Below, in pieces: positions 1 to 8,204 of a DNA stretch of 33,228 nucleotides. Origin of the DNA: Streptomyces mesophilus (GTDB lineage Bacteria; Actinomycetota; Actinomycetes; Streptomycetales; Streptomycetaceae); NCBI RefSeq assembly GCF_011044995.1, contig NZ_JAAKZW010000074.1, forward strand, positions 1-33,228, given 5' to 3'. The position numbers and the translations under genes are program-made. Position 1 is the first letter of the stretch. Every line of letters starts with the position of its first letter. Below the pieces are notes generated by a model, which had not been told where the DNA came from, ran no database searches, and was given only the letters and a program-made list of their open reading frames with translations.

Positions 1-52
1 GCCCCAGGCGGCCCCCGCCGCCGTCCGGCCGCATGCCGTCGATAGCGCTCAC
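1..52 (-). CDS. possible 5' end of a divergent gene, cut by window start
   Basis: Reading leftwards from a GTG at 52 there is an open frame to the window edge (begins MSAIDGMRPDGGGG). A GGAG lies about 8 bases upstream of the GTG, and an in-frame ATG at 34 is an alternative start. Only 17 codons are visible, so no family can be named. The position fits a gene divergent from the glycosidase at 136, with both promoters in the roughly 80 bases between them. It could equally be chance open frame in GC-rich DNA. Confidence 0.3.
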   Translation of the reverse strand, partial: MSAIDGMRPDGGGGRLG

Positions 53-135
53 CAGGTGCTCCGTACGAGATGTGCCTGCAGATCCGGCCAGTCTGCCCCA
101 GGGCACTGACATTCTCCTGCGATACGTTCCGTGGC

Positions 136-1431
136 ATGAGGCTGACGATTCTTGGTGGCGGCGGATTCCGCGTCCCGCTGGTGTACGGGGCGCTGGTGGG
201 GTCCGAGGTGCGCGAGCTGACGCTGTACGACACGGACCGTACGCGGCTCGACGTGATGCGGTCCGTGATCGAGGGGCTTGGCGCGGACGGTCCTGCGCTG
301 CGGATCGCCGACGATCTGGACGACGCGCTGCGCGGCGCCGACTTCGTGTTCTCGGCGATCCGCGTCGGCGGCACCGCGGGCCGGGTGCGCGACGAACGGG
401 TCCCGCTCGCCGAGGGGGTGCTCGGCCAGGAGACGGTCGGCGCGGGCGGGGTGCTCTACGGGCTGCGGACGATCCCGGTGGCGCTGCGGATCGCCGAGCG
501 CGTCAAGGAGCTCGCGCCCGGCGCCTGGGTCATCAACTTCACCAATCCGGCGGGCATGGTGACCGAGGCGATGGCCTCGGTGCTCGGCGACCGCGTGATC
601 GGCATCTGCGATTCGCCGGTGGGCCTCGTACGCCGTGCGGCGCGCGCCGCGGGAGCGGACCCCGAGGACGTCACGTACGACTATGTGGGCCTCAACCACC
701 TCGGCTGGCTGCGGAAGTTGACCACCTCGGACGGCCAGGACCTGCTGCCCGCACTGCTCGCCGATCCGGAAAGGCTCGGCTCCTTCGAGGAGGGAAGGCT
801 CTTCGGCGCGACGTGGCTGCGCGCCCTCGGCTCGCTGCCCAACGAGTATCTGCACTACTACTACTTCCGCCGCGAGACCCTCGCCTCCGTCGCCGAAGCG
901 GCCGAGACCCGGGGCGAGTTCCTCGACCAGCAGCAGGGCGGGTTCTTCGGCCGCGCGTCCGCCGACCCGTCGAAGGCGTACGACCTGTGGGAGGCGACCC
1001 GCCGCGAGCGCGAGTCCACGTACATGGCGGAGTCCCGTGCGGCGAGCGGCGGCTGGGAGCGGGACGCGTGCGATCTGGACGGCGGGGGTTACGACCAGGT
1101 GGCGCTGGCCCTGATGCGTGCGCTGTCCTCGGGTGCGGGCGCGCGGCTGATCCTCAACGTGCGCAACAACGGGACCGTGCCCGAACTCCCGGCCGACGCC
1201 GTCGTCGAGACGGTCTGCGAAGTGGACGCTTCCGGCGCCCGCCCGCTGCCCTGCGCACCGCTGGGCGCGGCCGAGTTGGGGCTGATGCTGCAGCTCAAGG
1301 CGGTGGAGCGGGCGGCGATCGAGGCGGCCGTGTTCAAGGACCGCGACGCGGCGCTGCGGGCGCTCGCCCTGCATCCGCTGGTGGACTCCCCCGCGGTGGC
1401 CCTGCGGATTCTGGAGCGGGCGGCGGTGTGA
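136..1431 (+). CDS. glycoside hydrolase family 4, probable 6-phospho-beta-glucosidase
   Basis: The 431-residue product has the usual size and order of motifs of GH4 enzymes, which cleave (phospho)glycosides by an NAD+- and Mn2+-dependent oxidation/elimination route. The N-terminus holds a Rossmann glycine-rich loop (LTILGGGGFR, residues 3-12). FTNPAG (135-140), CDSP (158-161) and NHLGW (187-191) follow; in the family the Cys and His of the last two bind the metal. A Tyr-rich stretch (YLHYYY, 238-243) falls where the family has its catalytic Tyr base. The ATG at 136 is chosen because the Rossmann strand begins at once behind it; upstream ATGs give a non-conserved leader. The phospho-beta-glucosidase subgroup is inferred from similarity to this branch; alpha-galactosidase-type GH4 members are less likely. 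An IclR regulator lies 0.6 kb downstream and may control it. No PTS or sugar transporter is in view, so the substrate is open. Confidence 0.88.
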   Translation: MRLTILGGGGFRVPLVYGALVGSEVRELTLYDTDRTRLDVMRSVIEGLGADGPALRIADDLDDALRGADFVFSAIRVGGTAGRVRDERVPLAEGVLGQETVGAGGVLYGLRTIPVALRIAERVKELAPGAWVINFTNPAGMVTEAMASVLGDRVIGICDSPVGLVRRAARAAGADPEDVTYDYVGLNHLGWLRKLTTSDGQDLLPALLADPERLGSFEEGRLFGATWLRALGSLPNEYLHYYYFRRETLASVAEAAETRGEFLDQQQGGFFGRASADPSKAYDLWEATRRERESTYMAESRAASGGWERDACDLDGGGYDQVALALMRALSSGAGARLILNVRNNGTVPELPADAVVETVCEVDASGARPLPCAPLGAAELGLMLQLKAVERAAIEAAVFKDRDAALRALALHPLVDSPAVALRILERAAV

Positions 1432-1439
1432 CGCGCGGG

Positions 1440-1499
1440 GAGATCAAATGATTTCACCGCATCGTCAACTTCCCGTAGCGTCGGCTGAGTTGAGATCAA
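1440..1499. promoter_or_regulatory. paired GAGATCAA elements upstream of the secreted-protein gene
   Basis: GAGATCAA occurs at 1440-1447 and again at 1492-1499, a spacing of 52 bases, close to five helical turns. The second copy sits in the palindrome TTGAGATCAA, and the first is followed by an inverted ATCAAATGAT. The stretch between is less GC-rich than its surroundings. This could be an operator for the downstream IclR-type regulator or part of a promoter; no direct evidence separates these. Confidence 0.25.
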
Positions 1500-1525
1500 T
1501 TCATGCCGACGAAAGAGAACCGCAG

Positions 1526-1930
1526 ATGCTGAATGGTCCGATACGCAAGGCCGCCGTCGCCGCTCCGATCGCCGCGCTGATGCTCGCGTTCACACCGGGG
1601 GCCGCGTCCGCCCATCACACGGAGTGCGAGGGCAATGTCATCATGCGCATCCCCGCCGGCGACGGCGAGAAGGTGGCGGGCGCCTGTATGGAGCCGCATG
1701 GGGAGACCCTGCGGGTACGGGACTACAAGGCGGACGGATACGCGGCCCGCGCGCAGGCGTACCGCAAGGTCCGCGGCGAGTGGGAGAAGGTCGGCGGGGT
1801 CTGCTTCGACGACACCAGCACCGGCAACCCCGACCGCTACTGCGACCTCTCGATCGCCGAGACGACCGACGTGAAGATCAAGCTGTGGGAAGGCGCCTAC
1901 GACATCTGGGGCCCGGTCTTCACCGTCTGA
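1526..1930 (+). CDS. small secreted protein with four cysteines
   Basis: The 134-residue product starts with a Sec signal peptide: a short basic n-region (NGPIRK), a hydrophobic Ala/Leu core and an AxA cleavage site near residue 29 (GAASA). The mature part of about 105 residues has four cysteines (about 35, 54, 93 and 106), enough for two disulfides, and many charged residues. It ends on an aromatic-rich segment (WEGAYDIWGPVF), suggesting a small beta-rich extracellular domain. The ATG at 1526 follows a purine run (GAAAGAGAA) and places the signal peptide at the N-terminus; the earlier in-frame ATG at 1448 would put 26 polar residues in front of it. I do not recognise a named family. It lies between the glycosidase and the IclR regulator. 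Confidence 0.75.
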   Translation: MLNGPIRKAAVAAPIAALMLAFTPGAASAHHTECEGNVIMRIPAGDGEKVAGACMEPHGETLRVRDYKADGYAARAQAYRKVRGEWEKVGGVCFDDTSTGNPDRYCDLSIAETTDVKIKLWEGAYDIWGPVFTV

Positions 1931-2004
1931 CGAGCAAGGGTGGACAGGAGGCCGACGGCCAAGAGCGGCCGGGAGACCGACGGCCACGGATTACGATCAC
2001 CGAC

Positions 2005-2808
2005 ATGCCGCCGGCCGAACCCCCGTCCGAGACCCCCGCAGGCGTACGCGAGGTGAAGTCCGCCGCGCGCACCGTCGAGCTGCTCGAAGTGCTCGCCGCG
2101 CGCGGTGACCGTCCCGCGCGCCTGCGGGAGCTGGCCGAGGAGCTGGGGGTGCCGCGCAGCTCGATGTACGCGCTGCTTCAGACGCTGATCGACCGCGGCT
2201 GGGTGCGCACCGACACCACGGGTTCGCTGTACGGCATCGGCATCCACGCGCTCCTCACCGGCACCGGTTACCTGGACAGCGATCCGCGGGTACGCGTCGT
2301 ACGGCCGTATCTCGACGAGGCCTCGGAGGCGCTCGGCGAGACGATCCATCTGGCCCGCCTCGACGGCGCGGACGTGGTGTACCTGGCCACCCGCGAATCC
2401 CATGAGTATCTGCGGACGTTCTCGCGCGTGGGCCGCCGGCTGCCCGCCCACGCGGGCGCCCTTGGCAAGGCGCTGCTCGCCGAAGCCGTGGAACAGCGGC
2501 TGCCGCGGGGTGAGTTGGCCCAGCTCACGGCCAACACCCACACCAGCGCCGACGCCCTGGCCGCCGAGCTGGCCGAGGTGCGGGCGCGCGGCTATGCGAT
2601 CGACCGTGAGGAGAGCGTCCTCGGCATCGCGGGCTTCGGCTTCGCGCTGCGCTACGACGAGCCGGCCGTGGACGCGATCAGCTGCTCGGTGCCGCTGGCG
2701 CGGCTGACCGAGGAGCACGAGCTGCGGATCGTGGCCGTGATGCGGGAGATCCGTACGAAGATCGAGTCGGCGGCGCCGCGCGCGTCCGGCGCGGCCCAGT
2801 GGCGCTGA
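2005..2808 (+). CDS. IclR-family transcriptional regulator
   Basis: The 267-residue product has the IclR layout. An N-terminal winged helix-turn-helix (about residues 18-80) begins VKSAARTVELLEVLA and includes LRELAEELGVPRSSMY as the recognition helix region. It is followed by the ligand-binding GAF-like domain (about 95-255) with the family hallmarks LPAHAGALGKALLA and ESVLGIAGFGFAL. Such proteins repress or activate catabolic genes in response to small metabolites. The ATG at 2005 is used; a GTG at 2053 just before the conserved helix is a possible alternative, and neither has a strong Shine-Dalgarno. The nearest candidate target is the GH4 gene upstream in the same direction. It converges on rnz with a gap of only 45 bases. 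Confidence 0.9.
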   Translation: MPPAEPPSETPAGVREVKSAARTVELLEVLAARGDRPARLRELAEELGVPRSSMYALLQTLIDRGWVRTDTTGSLYGIGIHALLTGTGYLDSDPRVRVVRPYLDEASEALGETIHLARLDGADVVYLATRESHEYLRTFSRVGRRLPAHAGALGKALLAEAVEQRLPRGELAQLTANTHTSADALAAELAEVRARGYAIDREESVLGIAGFGFALRYDEPAVDAISCSVPLARLTEEHELRIVAVMREIRTKIESAAPRASGAAQWR

Positions 2809-2820
2809 CGGGCGCCTCTC

Positions 2821-2884
2821 TTCAGTGCCGCTTCCGAACAGCCACCCGTTTCTTCAGTGCCGCTTCGGAACAGCCACCCGCGTC
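2821..2884. repeat. 32-bp tandem duplication of the rnz 3' end
   Basis: Two adjacent copies (2821-2852 and 2853-2884) agree at 29 of 32 positions. The right copy encodes the last ten codons and stop of RNase Z; the left copy is the same piece repeated behind the stop, in the convergent gap with the IclR gene. The unit is not a multiple of three, so it does not extend the protein. Confidence 0.9.
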
Positions 2885-3759
2885 AGATCCGCCGCCACCG
2901 TCAGCTCCCCCTCGAACCCGGCAGCCCGCGCCTGCCGTTCGAACTCCCCCGGGTCGGTGTACCGCTGCGAGAAATGCGTCAGTACGAGATGCCGCACCCC
3001 GGCCTCCCGGGCGACCGTCGCCGCCTGCCCGGCCGTCAAGTGCCCGTGGTCCTCGGCCAGCCGGACGTCCTCGTCGAGGAAGGTCGACTCGATGACCAGC
3101 AGATCGCACCCGACCGCCAGCTCCCCCACCCCGTCGCACAGCCGCGTGTCCATCACGAAGGCGAAGCGCTGCCCGCGCCGCAGCTCGCTGACGTCCGCGA
3201 GCGAGACATCGCCGAGCACACCGTCGCGCTGCAGCCGCCCCACGTCGGGGCCCGTGATCCCGCGGGCCCGCAGCTGCTCGGGCAGCATCCGCCGCCCGTC
3301 GGGCTCGACGAGCCGGTACCCGAAGGACTCGACGGGATGCGAGAGCCGCCGGGCTTCGAGGCGGTACGCGGACGTCTCGGCCAGCACACCGCCCTCGGCG
3401 ACCGGCGCCTCCGTGAGCCGTACGGTCTCCCGGTAGGCCGTCGCGTACCGCAGCCGCTCGAAGAAGTGCTGTCCGCTCGCCGGGTAGTGCGCGGTGACGG
3501 GGTGCGGCACCCGGTCGAGGTTGATCCGCTGGATGACGCCCGCGAGTCCGAGCGAGTGATCGCCGTGGAAGTGCGTGACGCAGATCCGGTTGAGGTCGTG
3601 CGCGGCGACCCCGGCCCGCAGCATCTGCCGCTGGGTGCCCTCGCCCGGGTCGAAGAGGATGCCCTCGCCGTCCCAGCGCAGCAGATAGCCGTTGTGGTTG
3701 CGGTGCCGCGTGGGCACTTGGCTCGCGGTGCCGAGCACCACGAATTCCCTTGAGGACAA
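2854..3759 (-). CDS. rnz: ribonuclease Z (tRNA 3' endonuclease)
   Basis: RNase Z removes the 3' trailer of precursor tRNAs. The 301-residue product has the short-form RNase Z pattern. LGTASQVPTRHRN is at the N-terminus and the zinc-binding HFHGDH (residues 63-68) belongs to the metallo-beta-lactamase fold. DTR and IESTF supply further acidic ligands, the HGHLTAGQAA segment follows, and LTHFSQRY is near the C-terminus. The start is uncertain: homologues begin just before REFVVLGTASQ, which fits the TTG at 3759; a GTG at 3807 is also in frame and would add 16 poor-quality residues and overlap the upstream HIT gene by 16 bases. It is the last gene of a minus-strand set protease - HIT - rnz. The 3' end has been tandemly duplicated behind the stop. 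Confidence 0.93.
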   Translation of the reverse strand: MSSREFVVLGTASQVPTRHRNHNGYLLRWDGEGILFDPGEGTQRQMLRAGVAAHDLNRICVTHFHGDHSLGLAGVIQRINLDRVPHPVTAHYPASGQHFFERLRYATAYRETVRLTEAPVAEGGVLAETSAYRLEARRLSHPVESFGYRLVEPDGRRMLPEQLRARGITGPDVGRLQRDGVLGDVSLADVSELRRGQRFAFVMDTRLCDGVGELAVGCDLLVIESTFLDEDVRLAEDHGHLTAGQAATVAREAGVRHLVLTHFSQRYTDPGEFERQARAAGFEGELTVAADLTRVAVPKRH

Positions 3760-3791
3760 GGAGACTTGACCGTTCTCTTCCGTGCCGGCCG

Positions 3792-4145
3792 CTACCCGGG
3801 CGGCCACTGCAGACCACGCCCGCCGAGCACGTGGGCGTGCGCGTGGAACACCGTCTGACCGGCCCCGGAGCCGGTGTTGAACACGATCCGGTAGCTGTCC
3901 AGCTTCTCGTCGGCCGCGACCTCGCCCGCGTCGCGCAGCACATCGGCGGCGATCGCGGGCTCGGCGGCGGCGAGCGAGGCGGCGTCCGGGTGGTGCACCT
4001 TGGGGATCACCAGGACGTGCGTCGGCGCCTGCGGGTTGATGTCCCGGAAGGCGACGGTCGTCTCCGACTCCCGTACGACGGTGGCCGGCACCTCGCCCGC
4101 CACGATCTTGCAGAACAGGCAGTCGGCCTGCGGTTCACCAGCCAC
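3792..4145 (-). CDS. HIT-family purine nucleotide hydrolase (HinT-like)
   Basis: The 117-residue product has the full histidine-triad signature HAHAHV at residues 101-106, which in HinT proteins hydrolyses AMP-lysine or AMP-morpholidate type phosphoramidates. It also carries the zinc-type CLFC pair (residues 9-12) and the DINPQAPTHVLVIPK strand typical of bacterial HinT. Length is as expected for the family. The gene lies 78 bases downstream of the tricorn-like protease gene and just upstream of rnz, in the same direction, so the three may share transcripts. The physiological substrate cannot be told from sequence. Confidence 0.93.
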   Translation of the reverse strand: MAGEPQADCLFCKIVAGEVPATVVRESETTVAFRDINPQAPTHVLVIPKVHHPDAASLAAAEPAIAADVLRDAGEVAADEKLDSYRIVFNTGSGAGQTVFHAHAHVLGGRGLQWPPG

Positions 4146-4223
4146 GGTCGGGTCTCCTGAGGGTCGGCGATCGGTCCGGGAGCATGCTATCCGTGCGGGC
4201 GACGGAGGTGCGGACGCAGGCGC

Positions 4224-7200
4224 TCACGCCAGCTCCGGCAACGCCGGCGGCGCCTTGGCCGGGGTGGCCTCCAGCGCCTCGAGGGCCACCCGTATCGCCG
4301 TGTCCAGCTGCGGATCGCGCCCCGCCGCGTAGTCCTGCGGGGCGGTGACCACCTCGATGTCCGGGTCCACTCCGTGGTTCTCGACGCCCCACTCGGAACC
4401 CTCCAGCCAGATCGCGTACTTGGGCTGGGTGACGAGCGTGCCGTCGACCAGGCGGTAGCGGCTGTCGATGCCGACGACGCCGCCCCAGGTGCGCGCGCCG
4501 ACGACGGGGCCGATGCCCAGGGCCTTGATCGCGGCGTTGACGATATCGCCGTCCGAGCCGGAGAACTCGTTGGCGACCGAGACCACCGGGCCGCGCGGGG
4601 CGTCCGCCGGATAGCTGAACGGGCGGCGGCCGCGCGGCAGGTCCCAGCCGACGATGCGGCGGGCGAGCTTCTCGACGACGAGCTGGGAGGTGTGGCCGCC
4701 GCGGTTCTCGCGCACGTCGACGACCAGGCCCTCGCGGGCGACCTCGACGCGCAGGTCGCGGTGGATCTGGGCCCAGCCCGGTGCCTGCATGTCGGGGACG
4801 TGGAGATAGCCGAGGCGGCCGCCCGACCGCTCATGGACGTAGGCGCGGCGGTCGGCGACCCAGGCGTGGTAGCGCAGGGGTTCCTCGTCGGACAGCGGGA
4901 CGACGACCGCGTGCCGTACGTCGCCGCCGCCGGACGGCGAGACGGTGAGTTCGACGGCCTTGCCGGCCGAGCCGACCAGGAGCGGGCCCGGACCGCGCAG
5001 CGGATCCACGGGCCGCCCGTCGACGGCCACCAGGGCGTCGCCCGGGCGGACCGCCGCCCCGGGCGCGGCGAGCGGGGAGCGGGCGTACGGGTCGGAGGTC
5101 TCCGAGGGCAGGATGCGGTCGATCCGCCACAGCCCGTCCTCGTGCCGGGAGATGTCCGCGCCGAGCAGGCCCTGGCGTGTATCGGATGAGCCGTAGCCGC
5201 CGCCCGGGGCGACGTACGCGTGCGATGTGCCCAGTTCGCCGTGCACCTCCCACAGGAGGTCGACCAGGTCGTCGTGGGTGGCTACGCGTTCGAGGACCGG
5301 GCGGTAGCGGTCGAGCACACCGTCCCAGTCGATGCCGCCGAGGTCGGGGCGCCAGAAGTTCTGGCGCATCAGGCGGCCGGTCTCCTCGTACATCTGCCGC
5401 CATTCCGCGGCCGGTTCGATCTGCTGGCGGATCCGGGTCAGATCGACGGTGATGTTGGAGTCGCTGCTGTCGTCGGAGGAGGGGCGGCGGTCGCTGGGGA
5501 TCACCTTCAGGACATCGCCGGTGTGCAGCAGGACGCGTTTGCCGTCGCCGGTGACAGTGAAGTGGTGGGCGTCGGAGGCGAGTTCCTCGATCTGCTGCTG
5601 TGCGAGGTCGTAGCGCTCCAGGTCGGTACGCGGGCCCGGGTCGTCGGGGGTGGCGCGGGAGACGCCGAGTGCGCCGCGTACCGGGTGGCGCAGCCACAGG
5701 ACACCGTCCTTGGCGGCGCGCAGCGTCGAGTAGCGGGCGGCCTCGACGGGGAAGGCGATGATGCGGTCGGCGAGTCCGTCGAGGTCGATCCGGGTCGCGG
5801 GCTGATCGTCGCCCGGCACCTCCTCGCTCTTCTCGGTGGACTCGAAGGGGCGGCCGTGGCGCTGCGGTCCGAAGGGGGACGGGGTGGTCGCGGCGAGCGT
5901 GATCAGGTGCGGACGGCAGGCGCCGACGAAGGCGAGGTCGAAGACATGGGCGTCGTAGACCGGGTCGAAGGAGCGCTCGGAGAGGAACGCGAGGTGCTTG
6001 CCGTCGAGCGTGAAGGCCGGTGAGAAGTCGCGGAAGCGCAGCGGTGTCGCCTCGGTGACGGACAGGTCGGCGGTGTTGGCGAGCTTCAACTGCCGCAGCG
6101 GGGACGGGCCCGCGTGGGACCAGGCGAGCCAGGCCGAGTCGGGCGAGAAGACAAGACCGGTCGCGTCGCCGTCCTCGCTGCGGTCGACCTCGCGCACCTC
6201 GCCGCTCTCGCGGTCGACGAGCAGCACCCGGCCGTCGTGCGCGGCGACGGCGGCGCGGCTGCCGTCGGGGGCCATCGCGAGCGAGAGCACCCGCCCCAAC
6301 TGCCCCGCGGCGACCCGTCGTACGGACGCACCGGTGGCCACCCCGGCGGCGGGCGCGAACTCCAGGGCGTCCTCGCCCTCGGCGTCCGTCACCCAGACGA
6401 CGTGCTCCTCGCCGCTGACCCGGAAGGTCCGCGGCAGCCGGGCCCGTACCCCGGGAGTGGACGCCAGCGCCCGGGCGGGTCCCTCGCGGTGGGTCACCCA
6501 GTGGATCGAGCCGCGTACGGAGACGGCGCTGCCCCGGCCCGTGTGGTCGGGGGCGGTCGCGCCGAGGAAACGATCCGCCTTGACGGGGTGCGGCTGCAGA
6601 TCCACCCGCTGCCCGCCGAGCCGGACGTCGAGCGGCCGCGGCTCGCTGCCGTCCAGGGCGTCGACGACCCACAGCCGACCGGCACTTGTGTACACGACCC
6701 GCTGTCCGTCGGTCGCCGCGTGGCGGGCGTAGAAGCCGTCCTCGGGCGTGTGCCGCGTGAGCCCGGATCCGTCCGGCAGCGAGGAGTAAAGCGCTCCGAC
6801 GCCCTCATGGTCGGACAGGAACGCGATCCGCTCCCCCACCCACAGCGGGTACTCGAGATTCCCGTCCAACTCCTCGTGTACACGGGTGAATTCACCGGTC
6901 CCGTCGGCCGAGGTGTCGATCCACAGCTTCCCCGCCGTGCCACCGCGGTAGCGCTTCCAGTACGCGGCCTCGCGCCCCATCGACACGGAGACGAGCAGCA
7001 CCTGCCCGTCGGGCCCCCAGGCCACATCGCCGACCGGCCCGTACGGCAGCCGGGTCGCGGGCCCGCCGTCCAGCGAGACGTCCCAGGCCCACTGGCGGCG
7101 CAGTGAGGCCTGGCCGTGGGTGGTGACGGCGAGGACGCCGCCGCCGGGAGTCCAGCCGCGGACCGAGGTCTTGTTGCTGCCCCAGTGCGTCAGGCGCTCC

Positions 7201-7451
7201 GCCCGCCCGCCGTCGACGGGCGCGTAGTGCACCTCGGGCGCACCGTCCCGGTACGAGGTCCAGGCGACGTGGCGGCCGTCCGGGGATATCCGCGGATGAC
7301 TCACGGGCATGTTGTCGGCACTGACCCGCCAGGCGCGACCGCCCTCCAGCGGTGCGATCCAGACGTCGTCCTCTGCGGTGAAGGCGACCAACTCGCCTCG
7401 GACGTGCGGGAATCGAAGATACGAAGGATTCGAGGGCTGCGTCACGTCCAC
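4224..7451 (-). CDS. tricorn-like protease, S41 family
   Basis: The 1075-residue product matches the tricorn protease of Thermoplasma in length and order. It has two N-terminal beta-propellers with WD/TolB-like repeats such as HPRISPDGRHVAW and FSPDSAWLAW (about 1-640), a small mixed domain, a PDZ domain (about 760-845, with PGDALVAVDGRPV), and a C-terminal S41 serine protease domain. The predicted catalytic residues are visible: Ser-His in GTSHAY (His744), the nucleophile in FSGSDGD (Ser966) and Glu1024 in VENHGVDPD. They lie within two positions of the archaeal His746, Ser965 and Glu1023. Tricorn degrades peptides released by the proteasome, which actinobacteria also possess, so a cytoplasmic peptide-recycling role is likely. 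There is no signal peptide. Translation starts at GTG 7451. The first codons are only 53 bases from the divergent lipoprotein gene, so the two promoters must overlap. Confidence 0.95.
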   Translation of the reverse strand: MDVTQPSNPSYLRFPHVRGELVAFTAEDDVWIAPLEGGRAWRVSADNMPVSHPRISPDGRHVAWTSYRDGAPEVHYAPVDGGRAERLTHWGSNKTSVRGWTPGGGVLAVTTHGQASLRRQWAWDVSLDGGPATRLPYGPVGDVAWGPDGQVLLVSVSMGREAAYWKRYRGGTAGKLWIDTSADGTGEFTRVHEELDGNLEYPLWVGERIAFLSDHEGVGALYSSLPDGSGLTRHTPEDGFYARHAATDGQRVVYTSAGRLWVVDALDGSEPRPLDVRLGGQRVDLQPHPVKADRFLGATAPDHTGRGSAVSVRGSIHWVTHREGPARALASTPGVRARLPRTFRVSGEEHVVWVTDAEGEDALEFAPAAGVATGASVRRVAAGQLGRVLSLAMAPDGSRAAVAAHDGRVLLVDRESGEVREVDRSEDGDATGLVFSPDSAWLAWSHAGPSPLRQLKLANTADLSVTEATPLRFRDFSPAFTLDGKHLAFLSERSFDPVYDAHVFDLAFVGACRPHLITLAATTPSPFGPQRHGRPFESTEKSEEVPGDDQPATRIDLDGLADRIIAFPVEAARYSTLRAAKDGVLWLRHPVRGALGVSRATPDDPGPRTDLERYDLAQQQIEELASDAHHFTVTGDGKRVLLHTGDVLKVIPSDRRPSSDDSSDSNITVDLTRIRQQIEPAAEWRQMYEETGRLMRQNFWRPDLGGIDWDGVLDRYRPVLERVATHDDLVDLLWEVHGELGTSHAYVAPGGGYGSSDTRQGLLGADISRHEDGLWRIDRILPSETSDPYARSPLAAPGAAVRPGDALVAVDGRPVDPLRGPGPLLVGSAGKAVELTVSPSGGGDVRHAVVVPLSDEEPLRYHAWVADRRAYVHERSGGRLGYLHVPDMQAPGWAQIHRDLRVEVAREGLVVDVRENRGGHTSQLVVEKLARRIVGWDLPRGRRPFSYPADAPRGPVVSVANEFSGSDGDIVNAAIKALGIGPVVGARTWGGVVGIDSRYRLVDGTLVTQPKYAIWLEGSEWGVENHGVDPDIEVVTAPQDYAAGRDPQLDTAIRVALEALEATPAKAPPALPELA

Positions 7452-7504
7452 ACCTTAAGCAGGGCCTCTACCGCTCCGGGAGCCACAGTGGGAACCTGTC
7501 TCGT

Positions 7505-8041
7505 ATGGGCGCATTGAGGCGTTTACGTGATCGCCGGGTCTTGGCGGCGACCGGGGCGGTGGCGGCCGTGGCCTTGGGAGTTGCGGCCTGCTCGCCCCTG
7601 GACGGGCAGCTCAGCACGGTCGGTGTGTCGATCACCACGGACCAGAAGGGCACCGACGCCCTGGAGAAGAAGGGCATCGACGTCCAGTGGCTCAGCTGCA
7701 CCTCGTCCTTCGGCGAGGGCGGCGGCACCCCGGACTCCGCCAAGTCCCCTTCCGTACGCAGCGTCGCGACGGTCGACTGCGAAGGCAGGACCAAGGACGG
7801 CCGCGAGATCACCCTGACCGGGAAGGTGACCGAGGAGCGCAGCGGTGCCTGCGTACGGGGTGATCTGACCGCGAAGGTCGCGGGCAAGACCGTGCTGCAG
7901 GCCGATGTGCTCGGCAACTGCGCGGACGCCAAGCCGACCTCACGTCCACCGGGGAACGGGAACGGCCCGCAGCCGACGGTCACGGTGACGACGACGGTGA
8001 CCGTGTATCCGCCGACCTGCGACTGCCGTCCCGGAAAGTAG
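7505..8041 (+). CDS. predicted lipoprotein, function unknown
   Basis: The 178-residue product has a twin-arginine-bearing basic start (RRLRDRR), a hydrophobic stretch and a lipobox ending VAAC at Cys29, so it should be lipidated and held on the outer face of the membrane. The mature part contains further cysteines at about positions 61, 83, 113 and 140. It ends in a Pro/Asn linker and a Thr-Val run (TVTVTTTVTV) followed by a CDC motif. No enzyme motif is recognised. It is divergent from the tricorn-like protease with a 53-base gap. The Thr-Val tail could be a stalk or a beta-strand tail; this is a guess from composition only. Confidence 0.75.
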   Translation: MGALRRLRDRRVLAATGAVAAVALGVAACSPLDGQLSTVGVSITTDQKGTDALEKKGIDVQWLSCTSSFGEGGGTPDSAKSPSVRSVATVDCEGRTKDGREITLTGKVTEERSGACVRGDLTAKVAGKTVLQADVLGNCADAKPTSRPPGNGNGPQPTVTVTTTVTVYPPTCDCRPGK

Positions 8042-8204
8042 CCGTCACACCACCCATGGCCTGAACCTTACGGAATGGCCGATTCACCATAACTCCTGTG
8101 TGAAGCACGCACCTTGTCGTGCAAGCTGTTGCCCGAACGGACCGCCGAGGCACACTCGGCGCCATTCTCGCGCGGACCGCACGCGCCGGGGACAGGAGGC
8201 CGCC

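Noticed and set aside
33..1451. Long Arg/Gly-rich open frame overlapping the GH4 gene
   Set aside because: Frame shadow caused by high GC; the GH4 frame carries all family motifs.
2822..3943. Minus-strand open frame spanning the HIT and rnz genes, which might suggest a fusion
   Set aside because: It is in a different frame from both genes; the two genes have their own stops and starts and complete domains.
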